A DNA stretch of 16,525 nucleotides from NCBI GenBank assembly GCA_023488945.1, contig JAMDBZ010000012.1, positions 1 through 16,525 on the forward strand, given 5' to 3'. Source of the stretch: Deltaproteobacteria bacterium. Its GTDB lineage: Bacteria > Desulfobacterota_E > Deferrimicrobia > Deferrimicrobiales > Deferrimicrobiaceae. This document shows, one piece after another, positions 1 through 8,476 of the stretch. The position numbers and the translations under genes are program-made. Position 1 is the stretch's first letter. The number at the start of each line of letters is the position of its first letter. Below the pieces are notes generated by a model. The model was not told the DNA's origin. It searched no databases and saw nothing but the letters and a program-made list of their open reading frames with translations.

Positions 1-1
1 C

Positions 2-769
2 GAGGCGGATCGGTTCGGCCCGGTGTCGGCGTCGAACGGCGGCGCGGGCGCGCCCGCGGTCCGGGCGAAAGGGTGGGGAGAACGGCTCGACGCCGGAGCG
101 GGGACGGGCGAACGGCTTTCGACGACGCCCCCCTCCGTTGCGCCGTCCTTCCCTGCCGCCGGGGGAACGGGGGAGCGGCGTGCGGCGGAGGCGGTGCCCC
201 CCGCCGCGGGACCGGCGGAGATCCCGCGGGTCGTTCCGGCCGTGTCGCCGGGGGCGGCGGATCACCCGGTGCGCCGCGGATCGCTCGATCCCGTCTCCGT
301 CGCGGCCGCGACGGTTGTTCCCGCGGCGGTTTCCACGCCGGCGTCCGTTCCGCCCGGAAAGGGGGCGGCAATCGGAATGGAGGGCCGTGGAGGTTCCGTG
401 ACGGGCTCCGCATCCGCGAAGAACGCCGGCTTCGGCGGCGTCCCGGGCGAGGGGCGCCCGGCGGCGATCGGCGGACCGGCGGGGAGCGGGGCGGACGGCC
501 GCCCGGACGGTGCGCTGGCAAAGCTGCTCCGCGAGAAGATCCGGTCGCGGATCGTCTACCCCGAGGAGGCGATCCGGCGGGGGCAGGAGGGGGAGGTCCT
601 CCTGCGGATCCGGGTCGACGGCCGCGGCAACCCCGCGGAGATCCGGGTGGCCAGGAGCAGCGGGGCGCGCCTCCTCGACGAGGCGGCCCGCCGCGGCGTC
701 CTGGGGTCGGCGCCGCTTCCCGCGGTTCCCGGCTGGGTCGAGGTGCCCGTCCGCTTCTTCCTCCGGTAG
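2..769 (+). CDS. TonB-family C-terminal domain protein (partial, 5' end outside window)
   Basis: The reading frame is open from the left edge, so the N-terminus and any membrane anchor probably lie outside; an internal GTG at 23 is possible but has no convincing ribosome site. The first two thirds is low-complexity Ala/Gly/Pro/Arg sequence, like the periplasm-spanning linker of TonB proteins. The last ~85 residues look like a TonB C-terminal fold: KIRSRIVYPEEAIRRGQEGE, then VLLRIRVDGRGNPAEIRV, a small-residue stretch and a terminal VPVRFFLR strand. Members of this family transmit proton-motive force from ExbB/ExbD to outer-membrane receptors. The YPEEA and G-x-V-x-L-x-I-x-V-x-x-x-G pattern is typical. 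No exbB, exbD or receptor gene is visible here, so the partner is unknown. The family call is fairly firm; the exact role is not. Confidence 0.75.
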   Translation, partial: EADRFGPVSASNGGAGAPAVRAKGWGERLDAGAGTGERLSTTPPSVAPSFPAAGGTGERRAAEAVPPAAGPAEIPRVVPAVSPGAADHPVRRGSLDPVSVAAATVVPAAVSTPASVPPGKGAAIGMEGRGGSVTGSASAKNAGFGGVPGEGRPAAIGGPAGSGADGRPDGALAKLLREKIRSRIVYPEEAIRRGQEGEVLLRIRVDGRGNPAEIRVARSSGARLLDEAARRGVLGSAPLPAVPGWVEVPVRFFLR

Positions 770-786
770 GCGCGCCGTTCCCCGTC

Positions 787-814
787 TTTACACCCCCTCG
801 CGCTGGAATATAAT
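787..814 (+). promoter_or_regulatory. sigma-70-type promoter for dksA
   Basis: A TTTACA -35 element (787-792), a 16-base spacer and a perfect TATAAT -10 (809-814) lie 35 bases before the dksA start. They sit in a small A/T-rich island within otherwise very G+C-rich sequence. This is the best -10 match seen in the window. Transcription would start near 821 and give a leader of about 29 bases. Confidence 0.7.
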
Positions 815-849
815 TTATACTTTGGGTAGGTTTTCGCCGGGGGCTTGGG

Positions 850-1206
850 ATGGAACGCGCGGTCCTCGAAAAGTGCCGGGAGGAGCTCCAGCGCCAGATG
901 GACGACCTTCTGGCGGGCGCGGGGCGGACCGTCTCCGACATGACGACGGCCTCCGACGAGAATTTCCCCGATCCGACCGACCGGGCCCTCCTCGAGTCGA
1001 ACCGGAACTTCACGCTGCGGCTCCGCGACCGCGAGCGCAAGCTGCTCGCCAAGATCAAGGAGGCGATGAAGCGGATCGAGAACGGGACGTTCGGGATCTG
1101 CGAGGCGTGCGGCGGGAAGATCGAGGAGAAGCGCCTCATCGCGAGGCCCGTGACCTCGCTGTGCTTCGACTGCAAGACCGTCGCCGAAGAGGAGGAAGTG
1201 CGGTGA
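850..1206 (+). CDS. dksA: DksA/TraR-family RNA polymerase-binding transcription factor
   Basis: This 118-residue protein matches DksA, which enters the RNA polymerase secondary channel and, with ppGpp, adjusts rRNA and amino-acid promoters. The C-terminal four-cysteine zinc finger is complete: C84-E-A-C87 and C105-F-D-C108. The coiled-coil tip DPTDRA keeps D41, D44 and A46, equivalent to the Asp/Asp/Ala tip residues of E. coli DksA that are needed for activity. The RDRERKLLAKI segment after it is also typical. It is shorter than E. coli DksA (151 residues) at the N-terminus, as in many deltaproteobacterial versions. It has its own promoter (787-814), and a short hairpin follows the stop. GreA, another secondary-channel factor, is encoded at 13188. 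Confidence 0.9.
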   Translation: MERAVLEKCREELQRQMDDLLAGAGRTVSDMTTASDENFPDPTDRALLESNRNFTLRLRDRERKLLAKIKEAMKRIENGTFGICEACGGKIEEKRLIARPVTSLCFDCKTVAEEEEVR

Positions 1207-1212
1207 GCCGCC

Positions 1213-1240
1213 CCCGCCGTGCGCCGCGCGGCGGGTTTCC
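1213..1240 (+). terminator. possible weak terminator hairpin after dksA
   Basis: A perfect 7-bp inverted repeat, CCCGCCG (1213-1219) and CGGCGGG (1229-1235), with a 9-base loop, starts 6 bases after the dksA stop and is followed by only TTTCC. The stem is strong but the U tract is short, so partial termination before galT is the most that can be claimed. Confidence 0.35.
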
Positions 1241-1282
1241 GATCCCTTCCGGCTTTCCCGATCAGGCAGATCCGGAGGATCC

Positions 1283-2275
1283 ATGACGGAGCTCAGGAAA
1301 GACCCCATCGTGGGCCGGTGGGTCATCATCTCCACCGAGCGGGCGAAGCGGCCGCACGACTTCGCGCCGGAGCCGCCCCCCCGCAAGGAGGGGGTGTGCC
1401 CGCTGTGCCCGGGGAGCGAGCGGATGACGCCCCCCGAGATCCTCGCGGTCCGTCCGGCGGGCGGGGGCGACGGCGGATGGACGCTCCGCGTGGTCCCGAA
1501 CAAGTTTCCCGCCCTGCGGATCGAAGGGGACCTGGGGAAGGCCGGGAACGGCGTCTACGACCGGATGAACGGGATCGGGGCCCACGAGGTCGTGATCGAG
1601 ACCGAGCGGCACGACGTGGAGCTCCACGATCTGCCCGAGAGCCGGATCGAGGACATCCTCTGGGCGTACCGGGAGCGGGTCAACGACCTGAAGAAGGACC
1701 GCCGGTTCAAGTCCGTCATCGTCTTCAAGAACCACGGCTCCGCGGCCGGCGCGTCCCTGTCCCACAGCCACTCCCAGCTCATCGCCCTCCCCGTCATCCC
1801 GAAGCGGGTGATGGAGGAGATGATCGGCTGCAAGGAGTATTACGGGTTCCGCGACCGGTGCCTCATCTGCGACATCATCGTCCAGGAGATGGATCAGAAG
1901 GCGCGCATCGTCGAGGAGAGCGGCGATTTCCTCGCGTTCGCCCCGTACGCGCCCCGGTTTCCGTTCGAGACCTGGATCGTGCCGAAGCGGCACCAGTGCG
2001 CATACGAGATGATCGAGCAGGACCAGATCCGGGCGCTGGCGCCCGTCTTCCGGCGGACCCTCCGGCGGATCAACCTCGCGCTCGAGAACCCGCCGTTCAA
2101 CTTCATCATCCACAGCGCGGCCTTCCAGGAACGGGCGGCCGACTTCTACCACTGGCACATCGAGATCATGCCGAAGCTCACGAAGGTCGCGGGGTTCGAG
2201 TGGGGGTCCGGCTTCTACATCAATCCGACGCCTCCGGAGGAGTCGGCGAAATACCTCCGGGAGCTGCCCGAGTAA
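1283..2275 (+). CDS. galT: galactose-1-phosphate uridylyltransferase
   Basis: The 330-residue product is a HIT-superfamily nucleotidyltransferase of the GalT type, which exchanges UMP between UDP-glucose and galactose-1-phosphate in the Leloir pathway. The start MTELRKDPIVGRWVIIS is characteristic. A Cys pair (C39-P-L-C42) and a second C-x2-C (RCLIC) fit the zinc sites. The active-site loop reads SHSHSQ, carrying H-x-H-x-Q with the nucleophilic histidine, and a later HWHIEI gives the second conserved histidine pair. GGAGG at 1274-1278 places the ATG. It ends 20 bases before glgA, so the two are probably co-transcribed, which suggests a role in sugar-nucleotide supply or glycogen turnover rather than galactose catabolism alone. 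No galK or galE is visible. Use of another hexose-1-phosphate cannot be excluded. Confidence 0.88.
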   Translation: MTELRKDPIVGRWVIISTERAKRPHDFAPEPPPRKEGVCPLCPGSERMTPPEILAVRPAGGGDGGWTLRVVPNKFPALRIEGDLGKAGNGVYDRMNGIGAHEVVIETERHDVELHDLPESRIEDILWAYRERVNDLKKDRRFKSVIVFKNHGSAAGASLSHSHSQLIALPVIPKRVMEEMIGCKEYYGFRDRCLICDIIVQEMDQKARIVEESGDFLAFAPYAPRFPFETWIVPKRHQCAYEMIEQDQIRALAPVFRRTLRRINLALENPPFNFIIHSAAFQERAADFYHWHIEIMPKLTKVAGFEWGSGFYINPTPPEESAKYLRELPE

Positions 2276-2295
2276 AGGGCGAACGGGGCGCCGCC

Positions 2296-3759
2296 ATGAG
2301 GGTGCTTGTCGCATCGTCCGAGATCGTGCCCTTCGCGAAGACGGGGGGCCTGGCCGACGTCACCGGAGCGCTCCCCAAGGCGCTCCGCCGGATCGGGGTC
2401 GAGGCGGACTGCGTCCTCCCGCTTTACCGGTCGGTCGGCCGGCTGGGCCTCCGGCTGACCCAGGCTTGTCCCCCCGTCCGCGTTCCGCTCGGGCACCGCG
2501 AGGAGACCGGGACGGTGGACATGACGGAGGCCGGGTGCGGCGTCCGGGCCTTCCTCGTCCGGAACGACCGCTGCTTCGACCGGGAATTCCTCTACGGGAC
2601 GAAGGACGGCGACTACGTCGACAACTGCGAGCGCTTCACCTTTTTCTGCCGGGCCGTCATGGAGTGGCTGGTGCGCACCGGGGCCCGTTACGACATCATC
2701 CACTGCAACGACTGGCAGACCGCGCTCATCCCGGCGTATCTCAAGACGCTGTATTCCGGCACGGACATCGTGCGCAACACCGGCTCGATGTTCACGATCC
2801 ACAACATGGGGTACCAGGGGATCTTCTGGAACCACGACCTCACGACGACGGGCCTGTCCTGGGACCTCTTCACGCCGAAGGGGGTCGAGTTCTACGGGAA
2901 GCTCAACCTGCTCAAGGCGGGGCTCATCTTCGCGGACCTCCTGACGACGGTCAGCCCCACCTACAGCCGCGAGATCCAGACGGCCGAGTTCGGACACGGC
3001 CTCGAGGGGGTCCTCTCCGAGCGCCGGGAGGTCCTCCACGGGATCCTCAACGGGGTCGACTACGACGAGTGGAACCCGGCCACCGACCGCTTCATCGCGG
3101 CCCGTTATTCCCGGGGCAACATGGACGGGAAACGGGCGTGCCGGGCGGACCTTCTGGCCGAGTTCGGCTGGAGCGGCGATGTCCCCGAGCCGGTGATCGG
3201 GATCGTGGGGCGCCTGACGGCCCAGAAGGGGTTCGACCTCGTCGAGCAGGTCGGCGGGTGGCTTGCCGGGCAGCCCGTTCGCATCGTGGTCTTGGGGGCC
3301 GGGGAACGGACTTACGAGGAGGCGCTGGCCGAGTTCGGCCGCCGCCATCCCCACAGGATCTCCGTCCGGCTGGCCTACGACAACGCGCTCGCCCACAAGA
3401 TCGAGGCGGGCGCCGACATGTACCTGATGCCCTCCCGCTACGAGCCGTGCGGGCTGAACCAGATCTACAGCCTCCGGTACGGGACGGTCCCCATCGTCCG
3501 GAACACCGGGGGGCTGGCGGACACGGTGATCGACGCCGACGAGGACCCCGCCGCCGGGACGGGGTTCAAGTTCACCCGTTACGACGCGGAGGACCTCAAG
3601 GGCGCCGTGTCGCGCGCCCTGGCCGCCCGGTCCGACCGGCCGCGGTGGGAAGCGATCGTCCGGCGCGGGATGGAGAAGGACTTCTCGTGGGAGGCGTCCG
3701 CGCGGGAATACCTCGCCCTCTACAAGAAGGTGCTCGATAAGCGGGGGCTCAAAGTCTGA
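2296..3759 (+). CDS. glgA: glycogen synthase (ADP-glucose/UDP-glucose type, GT5)
   Basis: This 487-residue protein is a GT5 glycogen synthase that extends alpha-1,4-glucan from a nucleotide sugar. It opens with MRVLVASSEIVPFAKTGGLA, which holds the K-T-G-G-L-A-D-V nucleotide-sugar motif. It has GRLTAQKGFDL at the start of the C-terminal Rossmann domain and SRYEPCGLNQIYSLRYG, the conserved donor-binding region with the E-P-C-G-L signature. Length equals the family norm (~480). The frame stays open far upstream, but the true start is the ATG at 2296 because the family begins there; the upstream part overlaps galT. There is only a weak AGGG-type ribosome site, consistent with coupling to galT 20 bases before. 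The histidine kinase begins 9 bases after the stop. Confidence 0.93.
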   Translation: MRVLVASSEIVPFAKTGGLADVTGALPKALRRIGVEADCVLPLYRSVGRLGLRLTQACPPVRVPLGHREETGTVDMTEAGCGVRAFLVRNDRCFDREFLYGTKDGDYVDNCERFTFFCRAVMEWLVRTGARYDIIHCNDWQTALIPAYLKTLYSGTDIVRNTGSMFTIHNMGYQGIFWNHDLTTTGLSWDLFTPKGVEFYGKLNLLKAGLIFADLLTTVSPTYSREIQTAEFGHGLEGVLSERREVLHGILNGVDYDEWNPATDRFIAARYSRGNMDGKRACRADLLAEFGWSGDVPEPVIGIVGRLTAQKGFDLVEQVGGWLAGQPVRIVVLGAGERTYEEALAEFGRRHPHRISVRLAYDNALAHKIEAGADMYLMPSRYEPCGLNQIYSLRYGTVPIVRNTGGLADTVIDADEDPAAGTGFKFTRYDAEDLKGAVSRALAARSDRPRWEAIVRRGMEKDFSWEASAREYLALYKKVLDKRGLKV

Positions 3760-3768
3760 CGGAAACCT

Positions 3769-6228
3769 ATGGCCGGTATCCCCGACAGGGCGTTCTCGAT
3801 CCTCTCCCGGATCATCGAGATCTCCAACTCGAACATCCAGATCGAAAACCGGCTCAAGCACATCTGCGACTTCCTGGCGCGCGAGAGCGGGGTGGGGACC
3901 GTTTGCATCTACCAGCGGGATCGGCGGGGGGACGACCTCATCCCCTGGGTCTCCTCGTCCGCCCCGGTCGTGGAGTCTCTGCTCATCGACTTCCGCATCC
4001 GGCCCGGCGAGGGGGTGGCCGGCAAGGCGGCCCAGAAGCGGGTCCCGGTCTATTGCGCGGACGCGCAAACCGAACCGCCGATGCTCGCCGTGCCCGGGGA
4101 GATGCGGACGTTCGTCTCGATCCTCTCCATCCCGATCATGGACGACGTCTACCTTTACGGCGCGATGAACCTCTCGTCGACCGTTCCGCGCCGGTTCTCC
4201 GAGGAGGACGTCGCGCTCCTGCGCGTCGTGGCCACGGAAGTGGCCGGGACGATCCGGAACAGCCGGCTCTACCACGACGCCCGCAAGCGGGTCTCCGAGC
4301 TTGTTACGCTGAACGAGATCGGCCGCGCCATCACGTCGACGTTTCACCTGACGGAGATCCTCGAGTACGTGGCCAAGACGACGTCGCGCCTTCTGTCCGC
4401 GGACGGGTGCACCGTCCGGCTGACCGGGAAGACGCGCGGCGCCTTCCAGGTGATGGTGGACGAGGGGTACGCCCGTCCCGGCTTCAAGCGGGAGATCCGC
4501 GCCTACGGGACGATCCTGGCGCGCCAGATCCTCCGCGAGAAGCGGCCGCTCCTCATCAACGGGCCGGAGGACTCCCCCCTGTCCCTCGCGCTCTCCAACA
4601 AGGGGATCGTCTCCTTCCTCGGCCTCCCCATCCTCTCGAAGGGAAAAGCGCTCGGGGTGCTGAGCTACTATTCCTGCTCGCCGCGCGTGACGTTCGACAT
4701 GGAGGTCGTCAACCTGATGCAGACGGTGTGCAGCCAGCTCTCCAACATCATCGAGAACGTCACGATGTTCCGGGAGATGGAGGCGCTCGCGACGGAGAAC
4801 CAGGTCAAGGCGCTCCGGTTCTCGACCCTCTACACCGTGGCGCAGGCCCTGATGTCCACGGTCAAGACGGACCGGATCCTCCAGATCCTGCTCCACGCGC
4901 TGACCTCGGCCGACGGTCTCAACTTCAGCCGGGGGATCATGTTCCTTCTCTCGCCGGACGGCAGGACGCTTGCGGCGCGGATGGCGATGGGGCCCCGGGA
5001 CAAGCGGGAGGCGCATCGCGTCGTACGGCTCGCGGAGGGGCTCGCCGCGGACGAACCGCCCGCCGGGGAGGAAGCGCCCCGGCGGGAGCTGCTCTGGCCG
5101 GACGTGGAGAGGTTCGTCCTCCCCCTCGACAGCGCGGGATGCCTCGTGGCCCGGGCCGTCCGGGAGGGGAAGCCGGTCCGGACGGAGCAGGGGTGCCAGT
5201 CCGTCCTCGTCGCGGCGCCGGACGGCTTCTGCGGCTCCCATCCGCAGGCCTTCGCGGTCGTCCCGCTCGTCATCAAGGGCGAGGCGCGCGGCGCCATCTA
5301 CGTGGACAACCGGTTCCGGGAGCGCGAGATCACGGACGAGGACATCCAGCTCCTCACGATGTTCGCGTCCGAGGCGTGCCTGGCGCTGGAGAACGCCCGC
5401 CTCTACGAGAGCCTCGAAGGGGCGCTCTCCACCATCCGGTCGACGCAGGACCGGCTCGTCCAGAGCGAGAAGCTCGCGGCCCTCGGGGAGATGGCGGCCA
5501 AGATCGCCCACGAGATCAAGAATCCGCTGACGGTCATCGGCGGGTTCGCCGCCCGGATGGCGCGGAAGGAGAGGGAGGCGGCCGACGCCGTGTCGGGCCG
5601 GTACACCGGGATCATCCTCAAGGAGGTCCAGCGCCTCGAGCGGATCATCCACCAGACGCTCTACTTCTCCCGCGACGTCGTCCCCGCCTTCCGGCCGGTC
5701 AGCGTCTGCGCCGAGATCCGCGACGTCCTCGCGATGTTCCGCGATGAGCTCGATGAGGCGGGGATCGAGACGGTCACCGGGCGCGGGGAGGACCTGCCGG
5801 AGATCCAGGGCGACCCCGACCAGGTCCGCCAGCTCCTGTGGAACCTGATCTCCAACGCCATCCAGGCGATGGAAAGGGGGGGGACGCTCACCGTGCGGGC
5901 GCGCCCGGCGACCCCGGAGGAGGGGGACGGCGTGGTCCTCCACATCGGCGACACCGGCGGGGGGATCCCCCACGACATCGTCCACAACATTTTCAACCCG
6001 TTCTTCACGACGAAGGCGAAGGGAACCGGCCTCGGGCTGCCCATCGTGCACGCCATCGTGGAGAAGCACGGCGGCTCGATCCATCTGGACAACCGGGAGG
6101 GGGAGGGGGTAAATTTCTTTATCTTCCTGCCGCGCGTCCCCAGGGAATCCAAGCCGGCGGACCGGATCCTGGAGCATCTCCGGAAAGGCGAGAACGGTGC
6201 AGCCGCAGTTAAGGAACGTTCGGGATAA
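3769..6228 (+). CDS. soluble sensor histidine kinase with three GAF domains
   Basis: An 819-residue kinase with no predicted membrane segment or signal peptide, so it should sense a cytoplasmic signal. Three GAF-like modules come first (roughly residues 25-165, 185-330 and 360-545). The third carries a Pro/Glu-rich insertion near residues 425-445. A short coiled coil leads into a HisKA domain with the H-box KIAHEIKNPLTVIGG (phospho-acceptor H581). The HATPase domain has N692 and N696 in WNLISNAIQAM, the G1 box DTGGGIPHD (D728), FNPFFTTK and GTGLGLPIVHAI. No receiver domain is attached and no response regulator lies beside it. It starts 9 bases after glgA with a poor ribosome site, and its last 32 bases overlap mqnE, so it seems translationally tied to both. 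The ligand of the GAF domains cannot be read from sequence. Confidence 0.9.
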   Translation: MAGIPDRAFSILSRIIEISNSNIQIENRLKHICDFLARESGVGTVCIYQRDRRGDDLIPWVSSSAPVVESLLIDFRIRPGEGVAGKAAQKRVPVYCADAQTEPPMLAVPGEMRTFVSILSIPIMDDVYLYGAMNLSSTVPRRFSEEDVALLRVVATEVAGTIRNSRLYHDARKRVSELVTLNEIGRAITSTFHLTEILEYVAKTTSRLLSADGCTVRLTGKTRGAFQVMVDEGYARPGFKREIRAYGTILARQILREKRPLLINGPEDSPLSLALSNKGIVSFLGLPILSKGKALGVLSYYSCSPRVTFDMEVVNLMQTVCSQLSNIIENVTMFREMEALATENQVKALRFSTLYTVAQALMSTVKTDRILQILLHALTSADGLNFSRGIMFLLSPDGRTLAARMAMGPRDKREAHRVVRLAEGLAADEPPAGEEAPRRELLWPDVERFVLPLDSAGCLVARAVREGKPVRTEQGCQSVLVAAPDGFCGSHPQAFAVVPLVIKGEARGAIYVDNRFREREITDEDIQLLTMFASEACLALENARLYESLEGALSTIRSTQDRLVQSEKLAALGEMAAKIAHEIKNPLTVIGGFAARMARKEREAADAVSGRYTGIILKEVQRLERIIHQTLYFSRDVVPAFRPVSVCAEIRDVLAMFRDELDEAGIETVTGRGEDLPEIQGDPDQVRQLLWNLISNAIQAMERGGTLTVRARPATPEEGDGVVLHIGDTGGGIPHDIVHNIFNPFFTTKAKGTGLGLPIVHAIVEKHGGSIHLDNREGEGVNFFIFLPRVPRESKPADRILEHLRKGENGAAAVKERSG

Positions 6229-7285
6229 GGTCGAGGCCGGGGCCCGCCTCTCGGAGGAGGACGCCCTGGCGCTTTACACGACGCGGGATGTCCACGCCCT
6301 CGGCGAGATGGCGGACCTCGCCAACCGCCGGAAGAACGGCGGCCGGGTCTACTTTATCGTCAACCGGCACATCAACCCGACCAACATCTGCGTCAACCGG
6401 TGCCGGTTCTGCGCGTTCAGCAAGGGCAAGGACGAGCCGCTCGCCTACACGATGACGATGGAGGAGATCCTCGCGCGGGCGGAGGAGGCGCAGACCCAGA
6501 AGGCGACGGAGCTCCACATCGTCGGGGGGCTTCACCCCGACCTGCCGTTCGACTTCTACCTCGCGATGCTGCGGACGCTGCGGGACCGGTTCCCGGAGAT
6601 GCACATTCAGGCGTTCACCGCCGTCGAGATCGACTACTTCGCGAAGATCACCGGCCTGCCCCTTCCCGAGGTCATCCGGCAGCTCAAGGAGGCGGGGCTC
6701 GGGAGCCTGCCGGGGGGCGGCGCGGAGATCTTCCTGCCGGAGGTCCGCAACGCGATCTGCCCGGAGAAGATCACGGGCGATCGGTGGCTCGATGTGATGG
6801 AGGAGGTCCACGCGGCCGGTCTGAAGAGCAACGCCACGATGCTCTACGGCCACGTCGAGACGCTCGTATCGCGCGTCGACCACATGCGGCGGCTACGGGA
6901 GCTTCAGGACCGCACGGGCGGCTTCCAGTCGTTCATCCCGCTCGCCTTCCACCCGAAGAACACCGAGATCGCGAAAGGGTTCACCACGGGGCTCGACGAC
7001 CTGCGGGCGCTGGCCGTCGCGCGGCTCTACCTCGACAACTTCGCCCACGTCAAGTCGTTCTGGATCATGGTGGGCCCGAAGGTGGCGCAGATCTCGCTCC
7101 ACTTCGGCGTGGACGACATCGACGGGACCGTCGTGGAGGAGCGGATCACCCACGCCGCCGGCGCCCAGGCCGGGATGGAGATGACGGTCGCCGAGCTCAT
7201 CACGATGATCCGGCAGGCGGGGCGGACCCCCGTCGAGCGCGACACCCTCTACAACGTCGTCCGCGAGTGGCCGGCGCAGGGATGA
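6197..7285 (+). CDS. mqnE: aminofutalosine synthase (radical SAM, menaquinone pathway)
   Basis: The 362-residue product is MqnE, the radical SAM enzyme that joins the MqnA product (enolpyruvyl-benzoate) to SAM-derived adenosyl to form aminofutalosine in the futalosine route to menaquinone. The [4Fe-4S] motif is C65-x3-C69-x2-C72 (CVNRCRFC). HIVGGLHPDLPF, SLPGGGAEIF and QSFIPLAFHP are family hallmarks that also separate it from MqnC. The GTG start at 6197 is preceded by GGAAAGGCG and overlaps the end of the histidine kinase by 32 bases. The partner gene mqnC lies downstream but is separated by a methyltransferase gene. mqnA, mqnB and mqnD are not in the window. MqnE versus MqnC was assigned by comparing the two paralogues here. 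Confidence 0.92.
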   Translation: MQPQLRNVRDKVEAGARLSEEDALALYTTRDVHALGEMADLANRRKNGGRVYFIVNRHINPTNICVNRCRFCAFSKGKDEPLAYTMTMEEILARAEEAQTQKATELHIVGGLHPDLPFDFYLAMLRTLRDRFPEMHIQAFTAVEIDYFAKITGLPLPEVIRQLKEAGLGSLPGGGAEIFLPEVRNAICPEKITGDRWLDVMEEVHAAGLKSNATMLYGHVETLVSRVDHMRRLRELQDRTGGFQSFIPLAFHPKNTEIAKGFTTGLDDLRALAVARLYLDNFAHVKSFWIMVGPKVAQISLHFGVDDIDGTVVEERITHAAGAQAGMEMTVAELITMIRQAGRTPVERDTLYNVVREWPAQG

Positions 7286-7469
7286 CGTTGCGGCCCCGTC
7301 CTCAGGCCTTCCGTGCTCGATGCATTCCCCTCCGCTACGCTCGCGACCTTCGCCCGCTCGCTGCGGGCTGCGCTCGCCGTGCCACTCCTCTCGCTCCGCA
7401 CGCCGCTCCGGGGAAAGCATCTGCGCACGTCCGGCCGAAGGGCCGAGACCGATCGGAGACGCCGGTGGC
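7286..7469. other. intergenic spacer with repeated GCGAGCG-type units
   Basis: The 184 bases between mqnE and the methyltransferase hold no supportable gene. Read on the minus strand, 7320-7410 carries several imperfect GCGAGCG/GAGCGNAG units, giving a strand-skewed, purine-rich pattern unlike the neighbouring genes. A small hairpin, CGGCC-GAAG-GGCCG, lies at 7432-7445. The methyltransferase frame stays open through this spacer from an ATG at 7320, but that extension is Arg/Ser/Pro-rich noise. Confidence 0.4.
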
Positions 7470-8429
7470 ATGACCGGGACGAAGACGACGCACAGGGTCT
7501 TTATCGGCGATTCGCGGTGGATGAAGGAAATCCCGGATCAATCCGTCCATCTCGTCGTGACTTCGCCGCCTTATTGGCAGTTGAAGGATTACGGGACCGA
7601 GGGGCAGGTCGGCTTCGACGACAGCTACGAGGAATACATCAACAACCTCAACCTCGTCTGGCAGGAGTGCCACCGGGTCCTCCATGACGGCTGCCGCCTT
7701 TGCGTGAACATCGGAGACCAGTTCGCGCGCTCCGTCTACTACGGACGGTACAAGGTCATCCCGATCCGGACGGAGATCATCAAGTTCTGCGAGACGATCG
7801 GCTTCGATTACATGGGTGCGGTCATCTGGCAGAAGGTCACGACGTGCAATACGACCGGCGGCGCCACCATCATGGGGTCGTTCCCTTATCCGAGGAACGG
7901 GATCCTGAAGCTGGATTACGAGTTCATCCTGATATTCAAGAAATACGGGACCCCGCCGAGGGTGAGCGAAGCGATTAAGGAAAAGTCCCGGTTGAGCATT
8001 GAGGAGTGGAACCAGTATTTTGCCGGCCATTGGAACTTCCCCGGGGAGAAACAAGACAGGCACCTTGCTATGTTCCCTGAGGAGTTGCCGCGCCGACTGA
8101 TCAGGATGTTCAGTTTCGTTGGCGATACGGTCCTTGATCCGTTTCTGGGGGCCGGGACGACATCCCTTGCCGCCAGACGACTGGACAGGAACTCCGTTGG
8201 ATACGAGATCAATCAGGAATTCGTTCCCTTGATTCTTGAACGGGTGGGAATCAGGCAGAACGCGCTGTTCGGGAATGCGAACTTCGAAATCATCAAGCCG
8301 GAGCGATCGGCTCATGATTTCCGGGAGGACTTCGAGAGGTTGCCGTACAAGTTCGTCGACCCCGTCAAATTTGACAAGAAAGTGGATCCAAGGACGCTCT
8401 CATTCGGCTCGAAAATTTCTTTCCCGTAA
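7470..8429 (+). CDS. solitary DNA methyltransferase (N4-cytosine/N6-adenine, beta-class order)
   Basis: A 319-residue DNA amino-methyltransferase. The catalytic motif IV, TSPPYWQLKDYG, is near the N-terminus. The SAM-binding motif I, DPFLGAGTTSLAA, is near the C-terminus, the beta-class order. The S-P-P-Y form occurs in both N4-cytosine and N6-adenine enzymes, so the modified base and target site are not decidable. The ATG at 7470 is chosen because GDSRWMKEIPDQSVHLVV is the usual family N-terminus; a GGAG at 7455-7458 is a weak ribosome site. No restriction endonuclease lies on either side. Hand counts of three 60-base rows give 52-53% G+C, against 63% and 78% for rows in mqnE and mqnC, so it looks acquired. 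The C-terminus (TLSFGSKISFP) stops abruptly just before mqnC, and a lost C-terminal extension is possible. Confidence 0.87.
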   Translation: MTGTKTTHRVFIGDSRWMKEIPDQSVHLVVTSPPYWQLKDYGTEGQVGFDDSYEEYINNLNLVWQECHRVLHDGCRLCVNIGDQFARSVYYGRYKVIPIRTEIIKFCETIGFDYMGAVIWQKVTTCNTTGGATIMGSFPYPRNGILKLDYEFILIFKKYGTPPRVSEAIKEKSRLSIEEWNQYFAGHWNFPGEKQDRHLAMFPEELPRRLIRMFSFVGDTVLDPFLGAGTTSLAARRLDRNSVGYEINQEFVPLILERVGIRQNALFGNANFEIIKPERSAHDFREDFERLPYKFVDPVKFDKKVDPRTLSFGSKISFP

Positions 8430-8460
8430 GAGCTTCTGGGTTGTCGAGCAGATCAACGGC

Positions 8461-8476
8461 GCTTGTCGGGACAAGC
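8461..8476. repeat. perfect 7-bp inverted repeat just before the mqnC start
   Basis: GCTTGTC (8461-8467) and GACAAGC (8470-8476) are exact reverse complements around a GG centre. The repeat ends 2 bases before the mqnC ATG, in the position where a Shine-Dalgarno sequence would normally be; none is visible. It could be a protein-binding palindrome, a small RNA hairpin (6 bp with a CGGG loop) affecting mqnC translation, or chance. Confidence 0.5.

Noticed and set aside
1219..2295. Upstream extension of the glgA frame
   Set aside because: It overlaps the whole of galT in another frame; glycogen synthases begin at MRVLVASSE, which is the ATG at 2296.
2215..6177. Very long open frame on the minus strand (about 1320 codons)
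   Set aside because: It lies opposite glgA and the histidine kinase, is rich in Asp/Arg/Pro/Gly, and has no recognisable motif. This is a common shadow effect in high-G+C codon usage.
7320..7410. CRISPR-like array
   Set aside because: The GCGAGCG-type units are short, imperfect and irregularly spaced, without uniform spacers.
7320..7469. Fifty-residue N-terminal extension of the methyltransferase from an ATG at 7320
   Set aside because: The extension is Arg/Ser/Pro-rich with no family match and lies in the repeat-like spacer; the family N-terminus begins at the ATG at 7470.
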